Source: Trabulsiella guamensis ATCC 49490 (GTDB taxonomy: Bacteria > Pseudomonadota > Gammaproteobacteria > Enterobacterales > Enterobacteriaceae). From it: a stretch of 64,000 nt of DNA. The stretch's first letter is position 1, and each line of letters begins with the position of its first letter. Shown piece after piece: positions 39,145 through 49,141 of the stretch. The DNA lies in contig NZ_JMTB01000059.1 in the NCBI RefSeq assembly GCF_000734965.1, forward strand, positions 124,001-188,000. Direction: 5' to 3'. Under the pieces are notes generated by a model. That model was not told the DNA's origin and ran no database searches. It saw only the letters and a list, made by a program, of their open reading frames with translations. Made by a program: the position numbers and the translations under genes.

Positions 39145-41607
39145 TTAGACTCCTAACTTCCATGATAAGGTGCGCAGCAGATCGGCAAACACACCGGCCG
39201 CTGTCACATCGTTGCCCGCGCCATAACCGCGCAGGATCAGCGGTAGCGGCTGATAATAGTGGCTGTAGAAGGCCAGAGCGTTCTCGCCGTTTTTGACTTT
39301 ATACAGCGGATCATTGCCGTCGACTTCAGCGATTTTCACCCGGCAGACGCCATCTTCTTCAATGTTGCCAACATAACGCAGGACCTTTCCTGCATCACGC
39401 GCTTTTGCAATCCGCGCCGCAAAGGCGGCATCCAGCGACGGCAGACGCGACATAAAACTGTCGACATCGCCAGCCACGTCAAAACCTTCCGGTAAGACCG
39501 GCTCTACCACGATATCACTGAGCTCAAGCTGGCGCCCGGTTTCACGGGCAAGGATCAGCAACTTACGCGCCACATCCATGCCGGAAAGATCGTCACGCGG
39601 ATCCGGCTCGGTATATCCCATTTCACGGGCCAGTGTTGTAGCGGCGGAGAGGCTCATGCCCTCATCCAGCTTGCCAAAAATAAACGACAGCGACCCTGAA
39701 AGAATGCCGGAGAAACGCTGCAGTTCATCACCTGCATTCAACAGGTTTTGCAGGTTTTCAATGACCGGCAACCCGGCGCCGACGTTGGTGTCGTAAAGGA
39801 ATTTACGCCGCGAACCTGCCGCCGCCTGGCGCAATTCATGATAATAATTCATCGACGAGGTGTTGGCCTTCTTGTTCGGCGTCACCACGTGGAAACCTTC
39901 CCGCAGGAAATCCGCGTATTGATCCGCGACCGCCTGGCTGGAGGTACAGTCAACGATCACCGGGTTTAGCAGATGGTACTCTTTCACCAGCCGAATCAGT
40001 CGCCCGAGGTTAAACGGTTCTTTCGCCTCCGCCAGCGCTCCCTTCCAGTTTTCCAGATTCAGCCCATGCACGCTGGTCAGCAGCGCTTTTGAATTCGCCA
40101 CACCGCAGACGCGCAGATCGATATGCTTACTCTTCAGCCAGCTTTGCTGACGTTTAAGCTGCTCCAGCAACGCGCCGCCCACACCGCCAACACCAATCAC
40201 AAACACTTCAATCACCTGATCGGTATTGAATAGCATCTGATGAGTCACACGAACGCCCGTTGTGGCATCGTCGTTGTTGACCACCACGGAGATGGAACGC
40301 TCCGATGAGCCCTGGGCAATCGCAACGATATTGATATTGGCACGGGCCAGTGCGGCGAAGAATTTGGCAGAAATCCCACGCAGGGTACGCATACCGTCCC
40401 CTACCACGGAGATGATCGCCAGACGTTCCATGATCGACAGCGGTTCCAGCACGCCCTCTTTCAGCTCAAGGTAGAACTCATCTTCCATCGCCTTTTTCGC
40501 GCGGGCACAATCAGCCTGTGGAACGCAAAAGCTGATGCTGTATTCTGAGGAAGACTGCGTGATCAGCACAACAGAGATCCGCGCGCGCGACATGGTGGCA
40601 AACACACGCGCCGCCATCCCGACCATGCCCTTCATGCCTGGCCCAGAGACGTTGAACATCGCCATGTTATTGAGGTTTGAAATCCCCTTCACCGGAAGAC
40701 CGTCTTCGTCACGGCTGGCGCCAATAAGCGTTCCTGGCGCCTGAGGATTACCGGTATTTTTAATCAGGCAAGGAATCTGAAACTGGGCGATAGGCGCGAT
40801 GGTGCGAGGATGCAGCACCTTGGCGCCAAAATAGGAAAGCTCCATCGCTTCCTGGTAAGACATCGATTTCAGCAGGCGCGCATCCGGCACCTGGCGTGGG
40901 TCACAGGTATAAACGCCATCGACGTCGGTCCAGATTTCACAACAGTCGGCGCGCAGACAAGCCGCCAGCACTGCCGCAGAGTAGTCTGAACCGTTACGCC
41001 CCAGCACCACCAGTTCGCCCTTCTCATTACCTGCCGTGAAGCCCGCCATCAACACCATATGGTCAGCGGGGATCTGGCTTGCGGCGATACGGCGCGTGGA
41101 TTCCGCAATATCGACGGTCGATTCAAGGTAATGCCCGACCGCCAGCAGTTTTTCCACCGGATCAATCACCGTCACATTATGACCGCGCGCTTCCAGCAGC
41201 CCCGCCATGATGGCGATAGAGAGTTTTTCGCCACGGCAAATGATCGCCGCATTCACGCTGTCCGGGCACTGCCCGAGCAGACTGATACCATGCAAAACGT
41301 GTTTAATCTGTGCGAATTCTTGTTCGACAAAGAGTTTCAGTTGCGCCAGCGGGAAGCCTGGCTGGGCATCGGCAAGACCCTGAAGAAGTTCGGCAAAAAT
41401 GCGTTCGGCGTCGCTGATGTTCGTAAGAGCATCCTGGCCGCCAATGGTTTTTTCAATCATTGCCACCAGGTGGTTGGTGATTTTGGCCGGGGCAGAGAGC
41501 ACGGTCGCTACCTGCCCCTGCCTGGCGTTGCTCTCAAGAATATCGGCAACCCGCAGGAAACGCTCCGCATTCGCCACTGATGTACCGCCGAACTTCAACA
41601 CTCGCAT
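39145..41607 (-). CDS. thrA: Bifunctional aspartokinase I / homoserine dehydrogenase I
   Basis: Catalyses the first and third steps of threonine synthesis and is feedback-inhibited by threonine. The kinase domain opens with [17 protein letters not shown]; central ACT-type regulatory regions follow; the dehydrogenase half starts near [17 protein letters not shown] and has [17 protein letters not shown]. From MRVLKF the protein has 820 residues as in E. coli; two in-frame codons upstream include another ATG that was not chosen. Preceded by thrL and the attenuator. Confidence 0.98.
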   Translation of the reverse strand: MRVLKFGGTSVANAERFLRVADILESNARQGQVATVLSAPAKITNHLVAMIEKTIGGQDALTNISDAERIFAELLQGLADAQPGFPLAQLKLFVEQEFAQIKHVLHGISLLGQCPDSVNAAIICRGEKLSIAIMAGLLEARGHNVTVIDPVEKLLAVGHYLESTVDIAESTRRIAASQIPADHMVLMAGFTAGNEKGELVVLGRNGSDYSAAVLAACLRADCCEIWTDVDGVYTCDPRQVPDARLLKSMSYQEAMELSYFGAKVLHPRTIAPIAQFQIPCLIKNTGNPQAPGTLIGASRDEDGLPVKGISNLNNMAMFNVSGPGMKGMVGMAARVFATMSRARISVVLITQSSSEYSISFCVPQADCARAKKAMEDEFYLELKEGVLEPLSIMERLAIISVVGDGMRTLRGISAKFFAALARANINIVAIAQGSSERSISVVVNNDDATTGVRVTHQMLFNTDQVIEVFVIGVGGVGGALLEQLKRQQSWLKSKHIDLRVCGVANSKALLTSVHGLNLENWKGALAEAKEPFNLGRLIRLVKEYHLLNPVIVDCTSSQAVADQYADFLREGFHVVTPNKKANTSSMNYYHELRQAAAGSRRKFLYDTNVGAGLPVIENLQNLLNAGDELQRFSGILSGSLSFIFGKLDEGMSLSAATTLAREMGYTEPDPRDDLSGMDVARKLLILARETGRQLELSDIVVEPVLPEGFDVAGDVDSFMSRLPSLDAAFAARIAKARDAGKVLRYVGNIEEDGVCRVKIAEVDGNDPLYKVKNGENALAFYSHYYQPLPLILRGYGAGNDVTAAGVFADLLRTLSWKLGV

Positions 41608-41632
41608 GGTCATACCCCTTGATCTTTGGTCG

Positions 41633-41663
41633 AAAAAAAAGCCCGCACTGTTCAGGTGCGGGC
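41633..41663 (-). terminator. thr attenuator terminator
   Basis: GCCCGCAC and GTGCGGGC pair perfectly around TGTTCAG, followed on the minus strand by eight T. It lies between thrL and thrA and is the attenuator: stalling on the leader's threonine and isoleucine codons should favour an alternative fold. Confidence 0.92.
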
Positions 41664-41687
41664 TTTTTTCTTTATTTCCTGTACGCG

Positions 41688-41756
41688 TCAGCCCGCACCG
41701 TTACCTGTGGTAATGGTGGTGGTGATAATGGTGGTCATCGTGCTGATGCGAATCAT
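41688..41756 (-). CDS. thrL: thr operon leader peptide
   Basis: A 22-residue leader with eight threonine and five isoleucine codons. It starts [10 protein letters not shown] and ends TTGNGAG, whereas E. coli ThrL is 21 residues and starts MKRISTT. Ribosome stalling when charged tRNA-Thr or tRNA-Ile is scarce should prevent the terminator at 41633-41663 from forming. Too short for ordinary gene finders. Confidence 0.93.
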   Translation of the reverse strand: MIRISTMTTIITTTITTGNGAG

Positions 41757-41795
41757 GTTGTTGTGTGCTCTGTATCGTTATCTGTCTGTGCAGTA

Positions 41796-41831
41796 CCTAT
41801 ATTGGTTAAAGTATCTGCCTGCTCAAGTCAA
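41796..41831 (-). promoter_or_regulatory. thr operon promoter
   Basis: On the minus strand TTGACT (41826-41831) lies 17 bases before TAACCA, followed by ATATAGG. The block ATACTTTAACCAATATAGG is very like the E. coli thr promoter. It is about 40-70 bases upstream of thrL. Confidence 0.7.
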
Positions 41832-41964
41832 TGAATTTTTAGATTTGTCACGTTCCGTAATCACTTCAGTTTCCGCTGACCCTCACCTGATATTTAACCG
41901 CATTGCCCGAAACTATGACTTGCAAACAGGCCATACCACCAGTTTTATACTGTGCCGCAACATT

Positions 41965-42651
41965 TTACTCTGTGAGTTTTTTTTCAATATCATGGAGCAA
42001 ACGGTGCAACATGGCGGTGTCGCGTTGTTCCAGCAACCCCAGACGCTGTTGTAACCAGTCGGTCATTTTGATGTCGTCCGCCACGCCAAGACGATCGAAC
42101 AATGCCATGCAACGCGACCGTAATGCCTTGAGCTGATTTACATCGCCAGACGTTACTAGCGCTGATGAATGATGCGTCAATACAGAGAGCTGATAGCAAT
42201 ACACCATCACCGCCTGCCCTAAATTTAACGACGGGTAATCGGCCGCCATTGGCACGCCGGTGAGCACATCGGCAAGCGCCAGTTCGTCATTGGTCAGACC
42301 GGAATCTTCGCGCCCGAATACCAGCGCAGCATGGCGCATCCACTGTGATTTTTCCTGCAAAAGCGGGACAAGCTCTTGCGGCGACGCATAGTAGTGAAAA
42401 CGCGCCCGGCTGCGCGCTGTTGTGGCAATGGTGAAATCGACGCCCTGCAGCGCGTCGGCAAGCGTGGCATAAGTGGTTATATTTTCAAGGATATCACCAG
42501 AACCGTGCGCGACCCACTGTGCAGCGGGTTCGAGATGCGCCTGACTGTCAACGATGCGGAGATCATGGAAGCCCATGGTTTTCATTGCCCTTGCGGCCGC
42601 GCCAATATTTTCTGCTCTTGCTGGAGCCACCAGCACGATGGATAAATGCAT
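41965..42651 (-). CDS. yjtD: TrmH-type tRNA/rRNA methyltransferase
   Basis: A SPOUT (TrmH-family) methyltransferase of 228 residues. It begins MHLSIVLVAPARAENIGAAARAMKTMGF, the RNA-binding start of the family; the knot with the cofactor site is ALVFGREDSGLTNDELALADVLTGVPM through YPSLNLGQAVMVYCYQL. The target nucleotide is not known to me with certainty. The start chosen matches the E. coli length. It is convergent to nothing nearby and lies between thrL and arcA as in E. coli. Confidence 0.93.
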   Translation of the reverse strand: MHLSIVLVAPARAENIGAAARAMKTMGFHDLRIVDSQAHLEPAAQWVAHGSGDILENITTYATLADALQGVDFTIATTARSRARFHYYASPQELVPLLQEKSQWMRHAALVFGREDSGLTNDELALADVLTGVPMAADYPSLNLGQAVMVYCYQLSVLTHHSSALVTSGDVNQLKALRSRCMALFDRLGVADDIKMTDWLQQRLGLLEQRDTAMLHRLLHDIEKKLTE

Positions 42652-43052
42652 TTTTCCGTTCTCTGCGTTTTTTACCCCGCGCAAAAAATGTGATGCAGCT
42701 CAACATATTGCGCAGCGCGAATTTACAAAATTGCAACAAAAATCACTGAAATAGCGTTTCTTAACATATAAAAAACGCTAAACTATTATCTCATAATGAT
42801 CCGGGATATAATGTTAACAGAAGCATTATATCCCTATGTTTACTAATGACATTGTCAGAAAGTCCGAACGCGATGGATTGCTGTTGTCCGCTTAATTAGT
42901 TAGCCAGTGCAACTAATTAAAATGTTGAAAAATTGTGATAACCGATAGCATTTTGCTGCAGGGATTTCACTAGAGTGTTAACGTGCTACAATTGAACTTG
43001 ATATATGTCAACGAAGCGTAGTTTTATTGGGTGTCCTGTGTCTCTTAGCCTG
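42652..43052. other. AT-rich region upstream of yjtD and yjjY
   Basis: About 400 bases with no gene I can support. It is AT-rich with many candidate promoter hexamers. It is part of the long regulatory region of arcA, which in E. coli has several promoters. Confidence 0.5.
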
Positions 43053-43193
43053 TTATGTTGCTGTTAAAATGGTTAGGATGACAACCGTTTTTGACACTGT
43101 CGGGTCCAGAGGGAAACTACCCACGACCAAGCTAATGATGTTGTTGACGTTGATGGAAAGTGCATCAAGAACGCAATTACGTACTTTAGTCAT
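43053..43193 (-). CDS. yjjY: YjjY, small uncharacterised protein
   Basis: A 46-residue frame starting MTKVRNCVLDALSINVNN and ending TILTAT. It is almost identical to E. coli YjjY, whose function is unknown, and occupies the same place: head-to-head with arcA, its start codon 95 bases from that of arcA. Conservation of the peptide between genera supports real coding, although the segment also overlaps the arcA leader and could be conserved for that reason. Confidence 0.75.
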   Translation of the reverse strand: MTKVRNCVLDALSINVNNIISLVVGSFPLDPTVSKTVVILTILTAT

Positions 43194-43288
43194 GTTACGC
43201 CGTTCATGTTAATTTGCGACATGTACCAGGCAGGTCAGGGACTTTGGTACTTCCTGTTTCGATTTAGTTGGCAATTTAGGTAGCAAAC

Positions 43289-44005
43289 ATGCAGACCCCG
43301 CACATTCTTATCGTTGAAGACGAGTTGGTAACACGCAACACGTTAAAAAGTATTTTCGAAGCAGAAGGCTACGATGTTTTCGAAGCGACCGATGGCGCGG
43401 AAATGCATCAGATCCTATCTGAAAATGACGTCAACCTGGTGATCATGGATATCAATCTCCCAGGGAAAAATGGCCTTCTGCTGGCGCGTGAACTGCGCGA
43501 GCAGGCAAATGTCGCGCTGATGTTCCTTACCGGTCGTGACAACGAAGTCGATAAAATCCTCGGCCTTGAAATTGGCGCCGATGATTACATCACTAAGCCA
43601 TTTAACCCGCGCGAACTGACTATCCGTGCCCGTAACCTGCTTTCCCGTACCATGAACCTTGGTACTGTGAGTGAAGAGCGCCGCAGTGTTGAAAGCTATA
43701 AGTTCAATGGCTGGGAGCTGGATATCAACAGCCGTTCGCTGATCAGCCCTAACGGCGATCAGTACAAACTGCCGCGTAGCGAATTCCGCGCGATGCTGCA
43801 CTTCTGTGAAAACCCGGGCAAGATTCAGTCACGTGCTGAATTGCTGAAGAAAATGACCGGCCGTGAGCTGAAGCCGCATGACCGTACCGTTGATGTCACT
43901 ATCCGCCGTATTCGTAAACATTTCGAATCTACGCCGGACACCCCGGAAATTATCGCCACCATTCACGGCGAAGGTTATCGTTTCTGCGGTGACTTACAGG
44001 AATAA
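43289..44005 (+). CDS. arcA: ArcA, anoxic redox response regulator
   Basis: OmpR-family response regulator, phosphorylated by ArcB when quinones are reduced; represses respiratory genes. The receiver domain has the acidic pocket in ILIVEDEL, the phosphoacceptor in [13 protein letters not shown] (Asp54) and the switch lysine in [15 protein letters not shown]-terminal winged helix ends with [11 protein letters not shown] and GEGYRFCG. 238 residues, as in E. coli. A long divergent leader region precedes it. Confidence 0.99.
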   Translation: MQTPHILIVEDELVTRNTLKSIFEAEGYDVFEATDGAEMHQILSENDVNLVIMDINLPGKNGLLLARELREQANVALMFLTGRDNEVDKILGLEIGADDYITKPFNPRELTIRARNLLSRTMNLGTVSEERRSVESYKFNGWELDINSRSLISPNGDQYKLPRSEFRAMLHFCENPGKIQSRAELLKKMTGRELKPHDRTVDVTIRRIRKHFESTPDTPEIIATIHGEGYRFCGDLQE

Positions 44006-44020
44006 TCCTGCCAGTAAAGA

Positions 44021-44048
44021 AGAAAGGCGCCTGACGGCGCCTTTTTTA
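44021..44048. terminator. Terminator between arcA and creD
   Basis: AGGCGC and GCGCCT pair around CTGACG, followed by TTTTT on the plus strand and preceded by A-rich sequence. It ends arcA and may end creD on the other strand. Confidence 0.85.
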
Positions 44049-45398
44049 TTTCCATACTCTTAGCTCATCACTTTCAGGGATGACAGGTTTCGCTTTAGGC
44101 TTCGACAGCGAATACCAGTCGAAATGACGCGTCAGGAACATCACCGCACTCAGCGCCGCCAGCAGAACGCCAGTCCCCAACAAGAGCGCGCTGTCCTCAG
44201 AGCGCAGCAGCACCCACATCACACCATCCAGTGCCAGCAGCGCCAGAGTGAACAGCAGGCTGTTACGCCATCCTTTCAGCACTGCCTGCAGATAAATACC
44301 ATTGATGAATGCCCCGGTCAGGCTGGCGGCAATCCACGCACGGGTAAAACCAAAATGTTCTGACAGCGCCAATAGCACGAGATAGAACATCACCAGCGAC
44401 AACCCCACCAGCAGATATTGCATCGGATGCAGACGCAGCGCCGTCAGGGTTTCGAAGACGAAGAACGCCATAAATGTCAGCGCAATCAACAAAATTGCGT
44501 ATTTTATCGCCCTGTCCGCCAACTGATATTGATCCGCCGGAGTGGCTACCGAGACTTTGAATGCAGGCAGCTCATCCCAGTCGACACCGTAACCGCGCGT
44601 AAACTGACTCCCCAGGTCCGTTGCAAACCAGCTGCTCTGCCAGCGGGCGTTGAACCCTCTGTCAGTGATCTCACGCTGAACAGGCAGGAAATCGCCGAGG
44701 AAGCCCGGATGCGGCCAGTTGCTGGTGAGCGCCAGCTCGCTGTTGCGCCCGACCGGGACGACAGAAAAGCTCCCCGTCCCGTTCAGATTTAACGTCATCG
44801 ACAGCGACAGGGTTTTGGCACCAGTCTGCGCGGTGGAAAGCGGAATATGTAGCCCCGGTAAATTACTGTGTATTCCGCTGCCCGGTTCAACGGTGACGGG
44901 TATTCCGTTCAGCTCTGGCGCTTCAACCACGCCAATCCCGCGGGAATCGCCTACCGACATCACCAGAAACGGCTCACCCAGCGTCACGTTCTCTTCCGGT
45001 TTCGTCAGCGCATCCAGTTTGCTGCGGTCAAACTGCGCCTTTACTGTCAACGCGGTATGCCAGATCTGCCCTTCATAGATGCCGATCTCCCGTGATTCGA
45101 CGTTTTGTTGCCCCTCAACGGTCAGGGTTTCCGGCAACCAGTAGCGGAAATACGTACGCTTACGCAGCACATTTTTATCATCCTCAACGGTGGTGTAAAT
45201 TTCGCTCACCGGAACGGCAATCATCGGGCCAATCAACTTTTGTGGTCCACTGGTGCTTTGACGCAAACTGTCTTCCACCATGGAACGATAGCTGGCACGC
45301 TCCGCCACCAGATCACTGACCATCATCAATGGCACCAGTAACAGACCAACACACCCTATCAGAGTGGCAATTTTGAAAAACAGGGGGGATTTAAACAT
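44046..45398 (-). CDS. creD: CreD inner-membrane protein
   Basis: A 450-residue membrane protein of the CreD family. An N-terminal helix, a large periplasmic domain, then several helices near the C-terminus (for example LLIALTFMAFFVFETLTALRLHPMQY). It is strongly induced by CreBC in E. coli and affects envelope stress and colicin tolerance, with the molecular role unresolved. A CreB tag lies upstream, inside the end of creC. Length equals E. coli CreD. Confidence 0.95.
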   Translation of the reverse strand: MFKSPLFFKIATLIGCVGLLLVPLMMVSDLVAERASYRSMVEDSLRQSTSGPQKLIGPMIAVPVSEIYTTVEDDKNVLRKRTYFRYWLPETLTVEGQQNVESREIGIYEGQIWHTALTVKAQFDRSKLDALTKPEENVTLGEPFLVMSVGDSRGIGVVEAPELNGIPVTVEPGSGIHSNLPGLHIPLSTAQTGAKTLSLSMTLNLNGTGSFSVVPVGRNSELALTSNWPHPGFLGDFLPVQREITDRGFNARWQSSWFATDLGSQFTRGYGVDWDELPAFKVSVATPADQYQLADRAIKYAILLIALTFMAFFVFETLTALRLHPMQYLLVGLSLVMFYLVLLALSEHFGFTRAWIAASLTGAFINGIYLQAVLKGWRNSLLFTLALLALDGVMWVLLRSEDSALLLGTGVLLAALSAVMFLTRHFDWYSLSKPKAKPVIPESDELRVWK

Positions 45399-45457
45399 AG
45401 CCTTCTCCTTTTTTTGATGCTGGCAGGATATCGGGGCTATGTGGGGAGAATTTGAAG

Positions 45458-46882
45458 TTATGTGAAGGGACGGTGAAGTCGCAATGTCGCCCTGACGCCG
45501 CCTTCAGGCTGGTTAGTTAACCGGATGTCGCCCTGATGCAGACGCGCCACTTCCTGAACAAACGCCAGCCCAAGCCCGCTGCTCTTCTGGCCATTTTCAC
45601 GCGGCAACGAATAGAAGCGTTCAAAAATGCGCTCAAGGGCATAATCCGGGATCCCGCTGCCGGTGTCGGTAATACTGAGCCAGGCCTCATCGCCCTGCGT
45701 CTCAGCCCGCAGCGTGATCGTTCCTCCCTGTGGAGTGAAATCGATGGCGTTATCCAGCAAATTCCCCAGCGCCTGCTCCAGCAGGTCTTCATCAGCGGTC
45801 ACTTCGCTTGCGGAGATATCGCACTGGAACGTTATCCCCTTCGCTTCCAGCGCCACGCTGCGTGACCGGGCAAGGCGAGCAAACAGCGGTTCAATGTTGA
45901 CGGTAAGTTGCGCGATGTCAGCACGATTTTCCAGCCGCGCCTGAGCCAGCAGTTTCTCCACCAGCGACTGCATACGCGCATTCTGCACCAGAATGTTTTC
46001 GCTAAACCGGGTGACAACCTCTGGTGGCGGCAGTTCTTTGAGGATCTCCGCCGCACCGCGAATAGCCGCCAGCGGGCTTTTCAGTTCATGGGTCAGCGCG
46101 TAGACATACTGTTCGATGTAATTCTTTCCTTCCAGACGCAAGCGCATGCTCTCCAGCGCCTGCGCCAGCTTGCGCAGCTCGCTGCTACCGACGTCGGGTA
46201 ATGGCAGCGCGTTATTCTGCGTGACCGAATCGGCATAGCGCGAGAGTTTGCTGATCGAACGGTTAATCCACCACACCATGCCAGCGCCGACCAGCAGCGC
46301 GATACCCAACAACGCGCCGCCTGCCCACAGCATACGGCGCTCGCTGCGCTTGATCACCGGCGCCATTGCGCTGTTCGGTTTACCCACCGAAATCACGCCA
46401 ATGATACGGCGATTTTCCAGTACCGGCGCCGCAACATACATCACCGAACTGTCGGGATCACTGGGATCACGTGCGGTACTGCGGGCACCATATTTGCCCC
46501 GCAGTGTCAGCCAGACGTCGTTCCAGCGGGAATAATCCTTTCCGATGGCCTTGCCTGCGGAATCAAACACCACGATACCGTTTTCATCAGTCATGTAGAC
46601 ATGATACTCGTTGCGAACTTTATTGATGCCGCCAATATTCGCGCGGAACGGACGGTTCTGTAACTCGTTGAACGCCTGCGCCAGCCTGCCATGCTCCGGA
46701 TCGCCGGATTGCAGATCTTCCCGCGCCAGCGCGGCCAGAAGCGTGGCGGTGTCGATGAGCGTTCCTTCCGTGGCCCGCCGCACACCCGGTTTGATCTCCT
46801 CAACGAAGATGAACAACACAAACCAGGCGGCAATCGCCACAATCAGGAAATAACCGAGCAACAGCCGCATGCCGATCCGCAT
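45458..46882 (-). CDS. creC: CreC sensor histidine kinase
   Basis: Inner-membrane kinase of the CreBC two-component system, responding to growth conditions and carbon source. Two N-terminal membrane helices bracket a periplasmic domain; HAMP-like linker follows; the phosphorylated histidine is in YALTHELKSPLAAI, with N and G boxes at LGNLLDNAIDFTP and SGLGLAFVQEVARLH. 474 residues as in E. coli. The start overlaps the creB stop by one base. Confidence 0.97.
   Translation of the reverse strand: MRIGMRLLLGYFLIVAIAAWFVLFIFVEEIKPGVRRATEGTLIDTATLLAALAREDLQSGDPEHGRLAQAFNELQNRPFRANIGGINKVRNEYHVYMTDENGIVVFDSAGKAIGKDYSRWNDVWLTLRGKYGARSTARDPSDPDSSVMYVAAPVLENRRIIGVISVGKPNSAMAPVIKRSERRMLWAGGALLGIALLVGAGMVWWINRSISKLSRYADSVTQNNALPLPDVGSSELRKLAQALESMRLRLEGKNYIEQYVYALTHELKSPLAAIRGAAEILKELPPPEVVTRFSENILVQNARMQSLVEKLLAQARLENRADIAQLTVNIEPLFARLARSRSVALEAKGITFQCDISASEVTADEDLLEQALGNLLDNAIDFTPQGGTITLRAETQGDEAWLSITDTGSGIPDYALERIFERFYSLPRENGQKSSGLGLAFVQEVARLHQGDIRLTNQPEGGVRATLRLHRPFT
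45462..45477 (-). promoter_or_regulatory. CreB tag upstream of creD
   Basis: On the minus strand TTCACCGTCCCTTCAC, an exact TTCAC-N6-TTCAC direct repeat, the known CreB target. It overlaps the last codons of creC and is about 65-80 bases before the creD start codon, so it should drive creD separately. Confidence 0.88.
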
Positions 46883-47571
46883 CAGTGCATCCCCAGACTA
46901 TAGCCGAGACCACGATGAGTGCTGATTGGCGACAGATCAGGATTGATCGCCCGAAGCTTGGCGCGCAATGTCTTGATGTGGGTATCGACCGTGCGATCAA
47001 AACTCTCCTGATCGTCGCCCCAGACTCTGTCCATCAATTGCTGGCGGGAGAATACACGTCCGGGAGACTGCAACAGTGTTTTCAGCAGCAGAAATTCGTA
47101 GCGCGTCAGTTGTAGCGGCTGACCACACCAACCGACATACGCTGCCGCCTCATTCAGTTCAAACTGCCCGATATACACCACCGGCGGCGGTGCGGCGAAC
47201 TTTTGCAGACGGCGCAGGATCGTGCGTACTCTGGCGCACACTTCGCGCGGCGAGAAAGGCTTAGCGACATAGTCGTCAGCACCGATTTCCAGCCCCAGCA
47301 GCTTGTCGACCTCGTCACTGCGTGCGGTCAGAAACAGCACCGGCAGGCCAGGCGCCTGCGCCAGCAGTTGCCGACACAGTTCAAACCCGCTGATATCCGG
47401 CAGGCCCACATCAAGGATAGCCAGCGCCGGCAACGCCTGCCGTGCCGCATCCAGTACGGGTAAACCACGCTCGAACGCCTTTACTCGAAAACCTTCCTGC
47501 TGGAGCATATAAATCAGCGTATCGGCGATGCCAATTTCATCCTCAACCAGCCAGATCAAAGGTTGTTCCAT
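46882..47571 (-). CDS. creB: CreB response regulator
   Basis: OmpR-family regulator of the cre regulon (creD, talA, ackA-pta in E. coli). The receiver has VEDEIGIADT, the phosphoacceptor in LAILDVGLPDISGFE, and the lysine in DDYVAKPFSPREV; the C-terminal winged helix ends in STHRGLGYSLG. 229 residues, as in E. coli. Within creABCD, overlapping creC by one base. Confidence 0.97.
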   Translation of the reverse strand: MEQPLIWLVEDEIGIADTLIYMLQQEGFRVKAFERGLPVLDAARQALPALAILDVGLPDISGFELCRQLLAQAPGLPVLFLTARSDEVDKLLGLEIGADDYVAKPFSPREVCARVRTILRRLQKFAAPPPVVYIGQFELNEAAAYVGWCGQPLQLTRYEFLLLKTLLQSPGRVFSRQQLMDRVWGDDQESFDRTVDTHIKTLRAKLRAINPDLSPISTHRGLGYSLGMH

Positions 47572-47582
47572 ACACTATCCCG

Positions 47583-48056
47583 TTATCTGGACCACGGCAT
47601 AATCGGCACGGCGCTGAGGGCATTTTTTGGTGAACCATCGACGACCCTGTCGGAGTAAGTCAGGTAGACCAACGCGTTACGTTTGGCATCAAAGAAACGC
47701 ACTACCTGCAGCTTTTTAAACACCAAGGAGGTTCGTTTCTGGAAAACAACATCCCCCTGCGCTTTGCCATTTTTAATCTTTTCGCTGACTTCAATAGGCC
47801 CCACCTGCTGGCAGGAAATGGCTGCATCGGAAGTATCTTCCGCCAGTCCTAACCCCCCTTTGATGCCACCGGTTTTGGCGCGGCTCAGGTAGCAGGTGAC
47901 GTTTTTAACATCCGGGTCGTCAAAGGCTTCAACAATAATTTTGTGGTCAGGGCCGAACATCTTGAAGACGGTGTCGACGGAACCGATCTGTTCTGCCTGC
48001 GCGGTCTGGCCCATAACGCAAAGAACTATTGCTACGATCAAACTCTTATATTTCAT
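47583..48056 (-). CDS. creA: CreA, periplasmic protein of unknown role
   Basis: A 157-residue secreted protein. Residues 1-21 are a signal peptide ([16 protein letters not shown] then TAQA). The mature part contains [25 protein letters not shown] and two cysteines. The family is conserved but no function is established. First gene of creABCD, 11 bases before creB. Confidence 0.95.
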   Translation of the reverse strand: MKYKSLIVAIVLCVMGQTAQAEQIGSVDTVFKMFGPDHKIIVEAFDDPDVKNVTCYLSRAKTGGIKGGLGLAEDTSDAAISCQQVGPIEVSEKIKNGKAQGDVVFQKRTSLVFKKLQVVRFFDAKRNALVYLTYSDRVVDGSPKNALSAVPIMPWSR

Positions 48057-48265
48057 ATTGTTACCATTTTTAAAAATTCAGTTGCGCAACTATTCAACAT
48101 TTCAGCAGAAAATATATAGAGATCACAGTGTTAGGATAATTATGCCTGAATTATGTTCAGAATCGCACTTAAGAACAAAAAAAACACTGAATGCTAAAAC
48201 TTCAAACAATGCTATTATCCGCTACCTTATTATCAGGTATCTGCGATTAAGGACGAGGAATTTAT

Positions 48266-49135
48266 ATGGATCAGGCAGGAATTATTCGCGATCTCCTTTC
48301 CTGGCTGGAGGGCCACCTGGATCAGCCTTTGTCACTGGATAATGTGTCAGCCAAGGCGGGATATTCCAAGTGGCATTTGCAGCGGATGTTCAAGGACGTA
48401 ACCGGCCATGCCATTGGCGCCTATATCCGTGCGCGTCGCCTGTCCAAATCTGCCGTTGCCCTGCGCCTGACAGCGCGTCCAATCCTCGACATCGCCTTAC
48501 AGTATCGTTTTGATTCACAACAAACTTTTACCCGCGCCTTTAAAAAGCAGTTCAACCTGACGCCGGCATTGTACCGCCGCTCGCCGGACTGGAGCGCGTT
48601 CGGGATCCGCCCTCCGCTGCGGCTTGGCGAATTCGCGATGCCAAAATATGAATTTTTGACGCTGCCGGAAACTCATCTCGTCGGTATCACCCAGAGCTAT
48701 ACCTGCAAACTGGAGGAGATCTCTGACTTCCGCCACCAGATGCGCATCCAGTTCTGGCGTGAATTCCTTAGCAATACGCCGTCTGTTCCGCCCATGTTAT
48801 ACGGTCTGCATGAACCGCGTCCAAGTCAGGAAAAAGACGACGAGCAGGAGGTATTCTACACCACTGCGCTGACGCCGGAGATGGCAAACGGCTACGTACA
48901 GAATACGCATCCTGTCGTGCTGGAAGGCGGTGAATACGTGATGTTCACCTACGAAGGACTGGGAACCGGGCTGCAGGAGTTTATCCTGACGGTCTATGGC
49001 AGTTGTATGCCGATGCTTAACCTGACGCGTCGCCGGGGTCTGGATATCGAACGTTTCTATCCTGAAGGCGACGCAAAGGGACAGGAAGCGCCGATTCACC
49101 TGCGCTGCGAGTACCTGATCCCTGTACGTCGTTAA
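48266..49135 (+). CDS. rob: Rob, right-origin-binding transcription activator
   Basis: AraC/XylS-type activator that acts on mar/sox/rob promoters and responds to bile and dipyridyl. The N-terminal ~110 residues hold two helix-turn-helix units (LDNVSAKAGYSKWHLQRMFK and ILDIALQYRFDSQQTFTRAFKKQF). The C-terminal domain is GyrI-like (effector binding). 289 residues as in E. coli. Divergent from creA. Confidence 0.98.
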   Translation: MDQAGIIRDLLSWLEGHLDQPLSLDNVSAKAGYSKWHLQRMFKDVTGHAIGAYIRARRLSKSAVALRLTARPILDIALQYRFDSQQTFTRAFKKQFNLTPALYRRSPDWSAFGIRPPLRLGEFAMPKYEFLTLPETHLVGITQSYTCKLEEISDFRHQMRIQFWREFLSNTPSVPPMLYGLHEPRPSQEKDDEQEVFYTTALTPEMANGYVQNTHPVVLEGGEYVMFTYEGLGTGLQEFILTVYGSCMPMLNLTRRRGLDIERFYPEGDAKGQEAPIHLRCEYLIPVRR

Positions 49136-49141
49136 TCGGCT

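Noticed and set aside
41626-42054. 142-codon plus-strand frame across the thr leader and the end of yjtD
   Set aside because: It is antisense to thrL, the attenuator and the thr promoter, all of which are well supported.
43027-43212. 61-codon plus-strand frame upstream of arcA
   Set aside because: It overlaps yjjY on the other strand; the yjjY reading matches a known protein and this one does not.
48057-48265. Possible small gene between creA and rob
   Set aside because: Only promoter-like AT-rich sequence was seen; frames there start inside creA antisense sequence.
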